Positions 57,212 to 64,000 of a DNA stretch of 64,000 nt are shown piece by piece. Position 1 is the stretch's first letter; each line of letters begins with the position of its first letter. The notes below the pieces were generated by a model. The model worked only from the letters and a program-made list of their open reading frames with translations. It did not search any database and was not told the DNA's origin. The translations under genes and the position numbers were made by a program. Source of the DNA: Saprospiraceae bacterium (GTDB lineage Bacteria; Bacteroidota; Bacteroidia; Chitinophagales; Saprospiraceae); NCBI GenBank assembly GCA_028280415.1, contig JANQLV010000008.1, positions 49,301 to 113,300 on the forward strand, given 5' to 3'.

Positions 57212-58018
57212 ATGAAGAATCTGAATCTTTTTTCTTTAATGACATTATTGTTATGGACAGTTTTTGTTGTTTCTTCCTGTAAAACTGCCCAAAAAGCAGG
57301 GGCAACGGTTCGCTTGAAGTCAAAATCTTCCAGGTTTTTATTGAAAAAGCTGGCCGCCAATAAGGTCGAAGCTGATTGGCTGAGTGCCAAAGCCCGGATC
57401 ACCTACAAGGATAAAAATCAAACGCGCAAATTTACCGCGAATTTTAGATACCGAAAGGATAGCCTTATCTGGCTTAATGTCAAGAAAACTTCTGTAGAAG
57501 CCGTACGAATTCAGATAAGTCCCGATAGCTTCTATTTAATCAACCGCCTGGACAAGGAATATTTGCTTAAAAGCGTAGAAGCTATTGAGGAACAGTTTAA
57601 TTTACCTCAGAGAACTTCCGTTGATATGGCGGTTTTTGATGTACTACAGGAGTTGCTTCTGGGAAATCCCCTGTTTTTTTCCGGCTCCTCTCTGAAATCC
57701 GGTATTGATGAACAGGAATATACGCTTCAAGGGAAATCCGAACATTTTGACAGCGAATACCGTTTAGACGGCGAAAAGCATATATTGACCGAAATGAATT
57801 TCCTGCCGGATGATGAAAGACAATATCTGAAAGTGGATTTGGATCGGTCTAAAGACGACGACGAATACCCAAAATTTTCGTATTTTCGAACTTATAAAGT
57901 GAATGCACCTCAGCAAGGAGGCGAGGTCACTATAAAAGTTAAATTTCTCAAATTAGAACTTAACGAACCTAAGAGCATACGATTTGAAATTCCAAAGAAT
58001 TATAAACGCATCGATTAA
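57212..58018 (+). CDS. DUF4292 lipoprotein
   Basis: 268 residues from the ATG at 57212, which starts the lipoprotein signal (M-K-N-L..V-V-S-S-C, Cys23); the TTG at 57188 would add 8 residues. The body has the family's pattern of a LolA/LolB-like half-barrel: W-L-S-A-K-A-R-I-T-Y, F-T-A-N-F-R-Y-R-K-D-S-L-I-W-L-N-V, then strand repeats ending in K-S-I-R-F-E-I-P. DUF4292 proteins are Bacteroidota-specific outer-membrane-associated lipoproteins. The role is unknown but resembles lipoprotein or lipid carriers. The 3' end overlaps the next gene by 35 bases, and this DUF4292-M23 gene pair is conserved in the phylum. Confidence 0.85.
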   Translation: MKNLNLFSLMTLLLWTVFVVSSCKTAQKAGATVRLKSKSSRFLLKKLAANKVEADWLSAKARITYKDKNQTRKFTANFRYRKDSLIWLNVKKTSVEAVRIQISPDSFYLINRLDKEYLLKSVEAIEEQFNLPQRTSVDMAVFDVLQELLLGNPLFFSGSSLKSGIDEQEYTLQGKSEHFDSEYRLDGEKHILTEMNFLPDDERQYLKVDLDRSKDDDEYPKFSYFRTYKVNAPQQGGEVTIKVKFLKLELNEPKSIRFEIPKNYKRID

Positions 58019-59240
58019 GTACTCGCTTCTTTTTATACTGACCTTTTGCTGCTGTCTTTCCGCCACTTATTGTCAAACCCGAAAATCCCTGGAAAGTAAA
58101 CGCAAGAAGTTGCTAAAAGAAATTCAGTCTACTTCCAACCTGCTCAATCAGACCTCCAAAAACAGAATGGCGACACTGGATCGCTATATGGCTCTACAGC
58201 AGCAAATCAAAATGCGCGAAGAACTTATTGAAACGCTTAATGCAGAACTGGACTTTGCCATCAAAAGCCTTGAACGGACGAGTAATGTGGTATTCTCTCT
58301 TGAAGAAGACCTGGATCGTCTGGAAAAAGAATACGGAATCCTGGCGCGTAGTGCCCTTAGACAGAAAATGAGCAATAGCAATTTGCTTTTTATATTTTCT
58401 TCGAGAGACTTTAATCAGGCTTTTCAACGCTGGCAATACCTCAGGCAATTTAATAATTATAGAAAAAAACAGGGACAGTTGATCCTTGAGACGCAAGCTA
58501 GCCTGAAAGAAAAAGTGGCATTACTGGAGGAGCGGAAACAGGAAAAAGAAGCGCTTTTACTTTCCCATCAGGAACAAAAATCACTACTTGCGGAGGAACT
58601 AAATGACAAATCGCTTTTGTTGGAATCATTACAAGAAGATGAGGAACGTCTCAAACGAGAGCTGACGGAACATAGAAATGCCCACGACAAACTTAATAAT
58701 GCTATCGAAGCGGTTATCAAAAAGGAAATGCTGGCAAATCGGAAACGGGAAAGATCGAGAAACGAGGCCTTAAATAAAACCGGAAAACCCAAATCGAAAC
58801 CTTTACGAAGCCCCGAGACCAGACTTAGTTCATCGGGCTTTTCTACGAATAAAGGAAAGCTGCCCTGGCCAGTGGTCAATGGCGTGATTGTAAAACATTT
58901 TGGAAAACAACCTCATCCAACACTCAAAAGGGTAGAAATCACTAACAATGGTATAGATATTCAAACACATGCTAATGCAAAAGTAAGAGCCGTTTTTAAA
59001 GGCATAGTTGTTGGAAAACAATTTATTCCGGGATATGACAATATGTTGATCGTAAAACACGGTGATTATTATACCGTATATTCAAATCTTAAGGAAGTAT
59101 TGGTCAAAAAAGATGAAGTTGTAAAAACCAGACAAGTCATTGGCATTGCCAGCCAAAAAGGAAATATTTCACAGGTGCATTTTGAAGTTTGGAAAGATAA
59201 AGAAAGGCTAAACCCCGCTCGCTGGATTGCACGCAATTGA
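57984..59240 (+). CDS. EnvC-like coiled-coil protein with degenerate M23 (LytM) domain
   Basis: 418 residues. The start is TTG at 57984. An in-frame TAG lies at 57954-57956 and no ATG precedes the signal peptide (about residues 12-29). The coding region overlaps the DUF4292 gene by 35 bases. A long coiled coil (about 33-260) is followed by a basic linker and a LytM-like domain (about 285-418). The zinc site is broken: Asn321 stands where H-x3-D needs His (N-N-G-I-D) and Gln397 replaces the first His of H-x-H (Q-V-H-F-E). By analogy with E. coli EnvC it is probably a regulator that activates a peptidoglycan amidase rather than an enzyme, acting in the periplasm at division sites. Confidence 0.85.
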   Translation: MKFQRIINASIKYSLLFILTFCCCLSATYCQTRKSLESKRKKLLKEIQSTSNLLNQTSKNRMATLDRYMALQQQIKMREELIETLNAELDFAIKSLERTSNVVFSLEEDLDRLEKEYGILARSALRQKMSNSNLLFIFSSRDFNQAFQRWQYLRQFNNYRKKQGQLILETQASLKEKVALLEERKQEKEALLLSHQEQKSLLAEELNDKSLLLESLQEDEERLKRELTEHRNAHDKLNNAIEAVIKKEMLANRKRERSRNEALNKTGKPKSKPLRSPETRLSSSGFSTNKGKLPWPVVNGVIVKHFGKQPHPTLKRVEITNNGIDIQTHANAKVRAVFKGIVVGKQFIPGYDNMLIVKHGDYYTVYSNLKEVLVKKDEVVKTRQVIGIASQKGNISQVHFEVWKDKERLNPARWIARN

Positions 59241-59296
59241 TATCGTTATATAATTGAGAGTTGATTTTTTACCAGATAACCACATAAAAATTATAA

Positions 59297-60514
59297 ATGT
59301 CGAATAACAACTGGAATTTAGGAGAAAAGGAAAAACGCGGGCTTAAAAAGGAAAAAGAACAAGCTGTGTTAGTTGGACTCATTCAGCAAAATCAATCCGA
59401 TGAGCAGGTTAATGAATATCTGGATGAATTGGAGTTTTTGGCTGAAACCGCCGGAGCAATGACAAAAAAACGCTTTGTGCAAAAAATGGCTCAACCGGAT
59501 CGCCGGACTTTTGTTGGTTCCGGAAAACTGGATGAGATTAAAACGTATATTGAAAACCATGAAGAGATAAGCTTGGTCATATTTGACGATGATTTGAGCG
59601 GTAAGCAAACCAGTATCATTGAAGAACATTTAAAGGTTAAAATTGTAGATCGAAGTAGCCTGATTTTGGATATTTTTGCAAGTAGAGCACAAACTGCTCA
59701 GGCGAAGACCCAGGTAGAGCTGGCCCAGATGCAGTATATGTTACCCCGTCTGAGAGGTTTGTGGACACACCTCGAACGGCAGCGTGGAGGTATTGGAATG
59801 AGAGGACCGGGAGAAAAGGAAATTGAAACAGATCGTCGGATTATCAGAGATAAAATTTCTCTGCTCAAGAAAAAGCTGGAAAAAATCGATCAACAAAATA
59901 TTACCCGCCGGAAGAGCAGGGGAGCCATGATTCGCGTTGCACTGGTCGGATATACCAACGTTGGGAAGTCTACGCTGATGAATCTGATAAGCAAATCTGA
60001 AGTATTTGCCGAGGATAAACTCTTTGCAACTTTGGATACAACTGTTCGGAAGGTGGTCTTCGATACGATGCCTTTCCTGCTTTCCGATACGGTTGGATTC
60101 ATTCGTAAATTGCCGCACCATCTGGTTGAGAGTTTCAAATCGACCCTGGATGAAGTGAGAGAAAGTGATCTTATGATACATGTTGTAGACATAGCACATC
60201 CACAATTTGATGACCATATCAAGACTGTAAATACGACGCTCACCGAATTAGGGGTCATCAATAAGCCGACACTTATGGTTTTTAATAAAATGGATCTCTA
60301 CCGCAAGCGATATTTTGATGATTATGTAGATGAAGAAACGCGTTTGAATCTGGAGCAGGAGCTACAGGAAAAGCTCAAAAACCGATATGAGCATGAGAAT
60401 GTCTTCATTTCTGCATTGGAAAAGGAAAATATTAATCTTTTTAGAGAAAAAGTTACCACATTAGTAAAAGATTTATACGAAATTCGTTATCCTTACCAGG
60501 CGAAACACTGGTGA
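59297..60514 (+). CDS. hflX: Ribosome-associated GTPase HflX
   Basis: 405 residues. The N-terminal HflX domain (about 20-195) has R-T-F-V-G-S-G-K-L-D-E-I (about 71-82) and the family signature R-G-G-I-G-M-R-G-P-G-E (about 165-175). The GTPase part has G-Y-T-N-V-G-K-S-T (about 216-224), D-T-V-G-F (G3) and N-K-M-D (G4). HflX splits or rescues stalled ribosomes, notably after heat stress. The start ATG at 59297 is 57 bases after the EnvC-like gene, probably a separate or weakly linked transcript. Confidence 0.93.
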   Translation: MSNNNWNLGEKEKRGLKKEKEQAVLVGLIQQNQSDEQVNEYLDELEFLAETAGAMTKKRFVQKMAQPDRRTFVGSGKLDEIKTYIENHEEISLVIFDDDLSGKQTSIIEEHLKVKIVDRSSLILDIFASRAQTAQAKTQVELAQMQYMLPRLRGLWTHLERQRGGIGMRGPGEKEIETDRRIIRDKISLLKKKLEKIDQQNITRRKSRGAMIRVALVGYTNVGKSTLMNLISKSEVFAEDKLFATLDTTVRKVVFDTMPFLLSDTVGFIRKLPHHLVESFKSTLDEVRESDLMIHVVDIAHPQFDDHIKTVNTTLTELGVINKPTLMVFNKMDLYRKRYFDDYVDEETRLNLEQELQEKLKNRYEHENVFISALEKENINLFREKVTTLVKDLYEIRYPYQAKHW

Positions 60515-60678
60515 TAAATACCGTACTATTAATATTTAGGACTAAAGACAGATACCAGCTTACTACTGGTTTGAAAAATTACTACAGCTTTAAGAGAATC
60601 ATTTTGCAGTATGATAGAGCTTTTATACAAAATGATCGGTAAATGGAATAGTAGTTTTTCAGTAGATATAATGATAAC

Positions 60679-61782
60679 ATGAACCCGATTTTAAGTAAAT
60701 ATGCTCATCTTCTGGTAAATTACTGCCTCGAAATCCAGAAAGGTGACCGTCTCTATATCAGAAGTACGACTCTTGCTGAACCTTTGATCCGGGAAGTATA
60801 CCGAGCTGCTTTACAAGCAGGAGGTATGCCAATTGTTGATATGGAGTTCAGAGAAAAGGGAAAAATTTTTATGGAAGAAGCCGAGGGAGAACAACTCCGC
60901 TTTGTATCTCCGCTCTATAAACAGGCCATGGAAACCTTTGAAGCATACCTATATATTCGGGCGCCATATAATTTGAAAGGAGACGGGCAGCTCGATCCTG
61001 AAAAAGTGAAAATTACTAAGGAAGCTACTGCACCGATTTCAAAAACGTATTTTGAAAGAACGGCTACCCGTGCTTTAAAAAGAAATTTGTGTCAATATCC
61101 CACCATTGCCGCTGCTCAAAACGCGGGACTTTCGCTGGAAGAATACGAGCGTTTTATCTACGGAGCCTGCAATCTTTTTGAGGAAAACCCTATTCAAAAA
61201 TGGCTTGATGTAAGAACTTTTCAACAGCAAATTGTTGACGTATTGAATCAAAGAGAAAAAATCCAGTATAAAGGAAATGGCATTGATATCACCTTTTCCA
61301 CAAAAGGAAGAACCTGGATTAATTCAGATGGTCAAACGAATATGCCTTCCGGCGAGGTCTATACCTCACCTGTCGAAGATTCTGTAAATGGGGTGATCAA
61401 CTTTAGTTATCCGGCCGTTTATATGGGAAATGAAGTAGAAGATGTAACCTTATGGGTCAAAGACGGTTATATAGAAAAATGGGAGGCTAAACAAGGAAAG
61501 ACTTTTCTGGATCAAATCTTTGAAATTGACGGTACGCGTCGATTTGGAGAGGCGGCAATTGGAACTAATTATAATATTAACCGTTTTACAAAAAATATTC
61601 TTTTTGATGAAAAAATAGGCGGAACAGTTCACATGGCCATTGGACAGTCTTATTTGCAAGCAGGAGGGAAAAATATTTCCTCCATTCACTGGGATATGAT
61701 TGCAGGGATGATGGATGGCGGTGAAATTTATGCAGATGACGAGAAGATTTATGACAGTGGCAGATTTTTGTTTGTAGAATGA
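60679..61782 (+). CDS. M29-family aminopeptidase
   Basis: 367 residues, the length of thermophilic aminopeptidase T/AmpS. Dinuclear metal ligands appear as two Glu (in M-P-S-G-E-V-Y-T-S-P and R-F-G-E-A-A-I-G-T-N), His in G-G-T-V-H-M-A-I-G, and His-Trp-Asp in S-I-H-W-D-M-I near the end. It releases N-terminal residues from peptides in the cytoplasm. It is a single gene 164 bases downstream of hflX. Confidence 0.9.
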   Translation: MNPILSKYAHLLVNYCLEIQKGDRLYIRSTTLAEPLIREVYRAALQAGGMPIVDMEFREKGKIFMEEAEGEQLRFVSPLYKQAMETFEAYLYIRAPYNLKGDGQLDPEKVKITKEATAPISKTYFERTATRALKRNLCQYPTIAAAQNAGLSLEEYERFIYGACNLFEENPIQKWLDVRTFQQQIVDVLNQREKIQYKGNGIDITFSTKGRTWINSDGQTNMPSGEVYTSPVEDSVNGVINFSYPAVYMGNEVEDVTLWVKDGYIEKWEAKQGKTFLDQIFEIDGTRRFGEAAIGTNYNINRFTKNILFDEKIGGTVHMAIGQSYLQAGGKNISSIHWDMIAGMMDGGEIYADDEKIYDSGRFLFVE

Positions 61783-61853
61783 TTACCTTTGCAAAGGAAT
61801 TGAATGCCATAAAGTAATATAATACTAGTTTTTTTAATTTTTAATTTAATATC

Positions 61854-62582
61854 GTGAACAGAAACTTAGCATTCCTAGAGCTGAAATATGGAAACATTTA
61901 CGGAGGCTACCCAAACTTTTATGCAATAAAAGAAGTTTGTTTACTTGTATTTGAACCCCAGACCAACCGAGTATTTATTGAAACTTTTAGTAATAACTCT
62001 GATATTGATATGGTCAGCGTGTATTCTAAAGTGGATGAGCTTGGTAATACCAAGGAAAGAGTACGAGAGGTAGTTAATATGCGGACCAACCGCAGCCGGC
62101 CTTTTGATGAAGAATTTAAACTCGGAGAGCTTGACCTGGATAAGGAGTTTGCCAAACTTCGAAATACCAAACGTTTTATAAAAGGATTTTTCGGTAAAAA
62201 TCTACGCAAATACCGTTTCCAGGATATCATAACTTTCGATGGTCGACGTGATGTCTTTCTTTGTGAAAAAGCGGGAGTGGATTTCCGCAGGTATAGAATT
62301 CATGATCTTCAGAAAGAAATTACAAAAGAAACCAATTATCTGTTTTCACTAAATAAGCTATCCAAGGTTATTGGTTTTGATTTTGATCGTAGCAACCTGA
62401 GATCAAACAATCTGCAGTATCGTCTTCACCCGATCGCGTCTAATCAAATCGTTCCAAAATCCGCAGCTTTGGATGCCGTGCGATTATTGATGGTGAATCA
62501 GGAATTCCAAACTCGTAGGGATGATTTTATGATGAAAGCTGCTTTGCTCCTCAATAAAATTGAAATGGCGAAAAAAGTGTAA
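61854..62582 (+). CDS. Conserved hypothetical protein, possibly a degenerate exonuclease fold
   Basis: 242 residues. The start is GTG at 61854, as no ATG precedes the conserved N-terminus N-L-A-F-L-E-L-K-Y-G. I recognise no named family. The order of blocks (a hydrophobic strand ending in L-E-L at the start; I-I-T-F-D-G-R-R-D around 120-130; and a terminal S-A-A-L-D-A-V-R-L-L helix, about 205-214) recalls DEDDh exonucleases. However, the first D-x-E is changed and the last His is absent, so activity is doubtful and the fold is only a guess. It is followed by a terminator at 62603-62640. Confidence 0.6.
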   Translation: MNRNLAFLELKYGNIYGGYPNFYAIKEVCLLVFEPQTNRVFIETFSNNSDIDMVSVYSKVDELGNTKERVREVVNMRTNRSRPFDEEFKLGELDLDKEFAKLRNTKRFIKGFFGKNLRKYRFQDIITFDGRRDVFLCEKAGVDFRRYRIHDLQKEITKETNYLFSLNKLSKVIGFDFDRSNLRSNNLQYRLHPIASNQIVPKSAALDAVRLLMVNQEFQTRRDDFMMKAALLLNKIEMAKKV

Positions 62583-63016
62583 ATAAATACCTCTTTTTTT
62601 ATAAAGCCCCGAATTTTCTTTTTGAAGATTCGGGGCTTTTGAGTATATCCGGCTTTCTCTGTTTGCCATTAAAAGTTGCTCATAAAATGCTAAACACTTG
62701 ATTTTTTCTTCTTTCCGGACGTTTTAAACAGATTTTTATAGCCAAAAAGCAACTGTAAGTCTCAGGACATTTATCCGGCTTTTCCAGTTTGGTGATCCTT
62801 ATGTTATACTTTCGTGATAATTCATATCTGGATTTCCTACATTTTTGTTTCTGTAATTAGCTTGCCATCCGGCATGTAATAGTATACATCAAAATTATCT
62901 CAATCGGCTTGTGAAATGTCATATTTCCAAATGTGAATCCTATGCCTCTTGGATACGATGGAAACTCAAAAAGCTGTTACTAACTATTTTTTAAACCTAA
63001 TAAAATTTTAACCATT
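62583..63016. other. Intergenic region before the repetitive secreted protein
   Basis: 434 bases containing the terminator at 62603-62640 and otherwise nothing I can name. No consensus promoter was found. Confidence 0.45.
62603..62640 (+). terminator. Terminator after the hypothetical gene
   Basis: AAAGCCCCGAAT / ATTCGGGGCTTTT (62603-62614, 62628-62640), a 12-bp stem ending in TTTT. Confidence 0.9.
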
Positions 63017-64000
63017 ATGCGCAAAAATTTACATGGCAATCCAAAACAAGCGCAGCCAATCTTTTACAATTTAAGCTTGAAATCGAAGAACACAGAAAAA
63101 GCAAATAAGCTTATACTGAGTACGTTTTTAATGTTGACATTACTTCTTTTGGCAAGTATCAAATCCAATGCGCAGGTAGTGATCAATGAAATCCTTCCCG
63201 GGGGCACCGTCGAATTGAAAAATATCGGAAATACAACTATTGATGTATCCGGTTATTGGCTTTGTGACTTCCCGGCTTATCAAGAAATCGGGAATTCAAA
63301 TATCCAATGTGGAAATACTTCAATGGCGCCAGGAGATATTCTAACTGTTGATGATTTTAATACTATTGATGCAAATGACGGAGAAATGGGGCTATATACG
63401 ACTAATAGCTTTGGAAGCTCTAGTGCGATAGTTGACTATGTAGAATGGGGCTCCAGTGGGCATCAGAGAGCGACTGTAGCAGAAGCTGCGGGAATCTGGA
63501 CTACCGGTACTTTTGTACCTGCATTTGGTAGCGGAGAATCTCTTTCGTATACCGGAAGTGGGGATGGCGTCGATTCCTGGGTCGCTGATTCAAATCCGGA
63601 TATTTGTGAAGAAAACAGCGTAGGTTGTACTGCAGAAGGCGGTACGCTGGAAGGTGGTCCATATGAATTTTGTGTAGGCGATGGCATAGCGGATAATGCA
63701 TCTGGAATCACTTTGATGGGCAATAGCGGTGCAAATTCACAATGGGTTGTAACGGATGATCAGGGGACAATATTGGGTTTACCTCCATCGCCGGAAGTAG
63801 TAGATTTTGACGGAGCGGGCGACGGTATTTGTTTGGTTTGGCATTTGTCTTATGAGGATGGTTTGACGGGCTTAGCAGTAAATATGAATACCGCCGATTT
63901 AGAAGGTTGCTTTGATCTTTCCAACGCAGTCACTGTGGACCGTAATCAACCGGAGGGCGGTACGCTGGAAGGTGGTCCATATGAATTTTGCGTTGGCGAT
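63017..64000 (+). CDS. Large repetitive secreted protein, 5' part (runs off window)
   Basis: The frame is open from the ATG at 63017 to the last base, 328 codons. A long basic N-region (about 31 residues) precedes a hydrophobic segment and an I-K-S-N-A-Q signal cleavage site, a form often seen for large T9SS cargo. Residues about 54-175 resemble a lamin-tail domain (V-V-I-N-E-I-L-P..G-T-V-E-L-K-N-I-G-N). From residue 208 a repeat begins with G-G-T-L-E-G-G-P-Y-E-F-C-V-G-D, and the same words recur after 318 bases (106 codons), with nearly identical DNA over about 45 bases. The protein probably carries many such units and a C-terminal sorting domain beyond the window, so it is a likely surface adhesin. 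Confidence 0.75.
   Translation, partial: MRKNLHGNPKQAQPIFYNLSLKSKNTEKANKLILSTFLMLTLLLLASIKSNAQVVINEILPGGTVELKNIGNTTIDVSGYWLCDFPAYQEIGNSNIQCGNTSMAPGDILTVDDFNTIDANDGEMGLYTTNSFGSSSAIVDYVEWGSSGHQRATVAEAAGIWTTGTFVPAFGSGESLSYTGSGDGVDSWVADSNPDICEENSVGCTAEGGTLEGGPYEFCVGDGIADNASGITLMGNSGANSQWVVTDDQGTILGLPPSPEVVDFDGAGDGICLVWHLSYEDGLTGLAVNMNTADLEGCFDLSNAVTVDRNQPEGGTLEGGPYEFCVGD
63638..64000 (+). repeat. Tandem 318-bp coding repeat (second copy partial)
   Basis: The word GGCGGTACGCTGGAAGGTGG starts at 63638 and again at 63956, exactly 318 bases apart and in frame (106 codons). The second copy is cut by the window end after about 45 bases, over which only a few third-position changes are seen. Confidence 0.7.

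Overview
The window comes from a Bacteroidota chromosome, most likely of the Saprospiria/Saprospiraceae type (inferred from gene content). The evidence is: type IX secretion system (T9SS) cargo with type A and type B C-terminal sorting domains; long SprB-like repeat proteins; the T9SS lipoprotein PorW/SprE; DUF4292, DUF3276 and LytS/LytTR families; and promoters of the Bacteroidota form TTG-N19/20-TANNTTTG. Shine-Dalgarno sequences are largely absent. I see no rRNA, tRNA, CRISPR array, transposase or phage gene.

Layout. 1-12.7 kb: an AT-rich surface-protein region. It holds the 3' remnant of a paralogue of the next large gene, a lipoprotein gene, a 2588-aa secreted protein (M23 peptidase domain, about 14 SprB-like units, Cys-rich modules, type A sorting domain) and a 977-aa SprB-repeat protein with a type B sorting domain. 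12.7-14.25 kb: a small DoxX-like/MarR island with two identical 18-bp operator cores and a decayed DUF4345 gene, bracketed by two related hairpins. 14.3-20 kb: porW, a divergent membrane-anchored M23 peptidase, a small HAD-type protein and a TIGR01777 epimerase. 20-26.8 kb: an oligopeptide-type ABC cluster with two paralogous binding lipoproteins and two enlarged permeases, but no ATPase. 27-32.7 kb: a small basic lipoprotein, HU, a split transketolase, a Cys/Met trans-sulfuration PLP enzyme, a PUR-alpha-like protein and RadC. 32.7-38.7 kb: an ABC exporter, a membrane protein, a glycosyltransferase, a leucine-rich-repeat protein and a lipoprotein. 38.8-46.3 kb: gyrB, a LytS-type propeller histidine kinase with its LytTR regulator, and a cytochrome P450. 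46.4-51 kb: tsaE, alanine dehydrogenase and a membrane patatin-like protein. 51.2-53.8 kb: a PadR-PspC-GIN operon in which the membrane protein is split by a one-base shift at an A10 run. 54.3-56.9 kb: a T9SS-secreted beta-helix/von Willebrand A protein. 57.2-62.6 kb: DUF4292, an EnvC-like factor, HflX, an M29 aminopeptidase and a protein of unknown function. 63.0-64.0 kb: the start of a repetitive secreted protein that runs off the window.

How the genes fit together: porW supplies a part of the T9SS that would export the five sorting-domain or repeat proteins seen here. The M23 proteins and the DUF4292/EnvC pair act at the cell wall and envelope. The MarR, PadR and LytTR systems appear to be local envelope-linked regulators. 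The most distinctive observations are the A10 frameshift in the PspC-GIN gene, the matched MarR operators, the PadR palindrome centred on its own -33 element, the covarying hairpins around the DoxX/MarR island, and the truncated M23/SprB paralogue.
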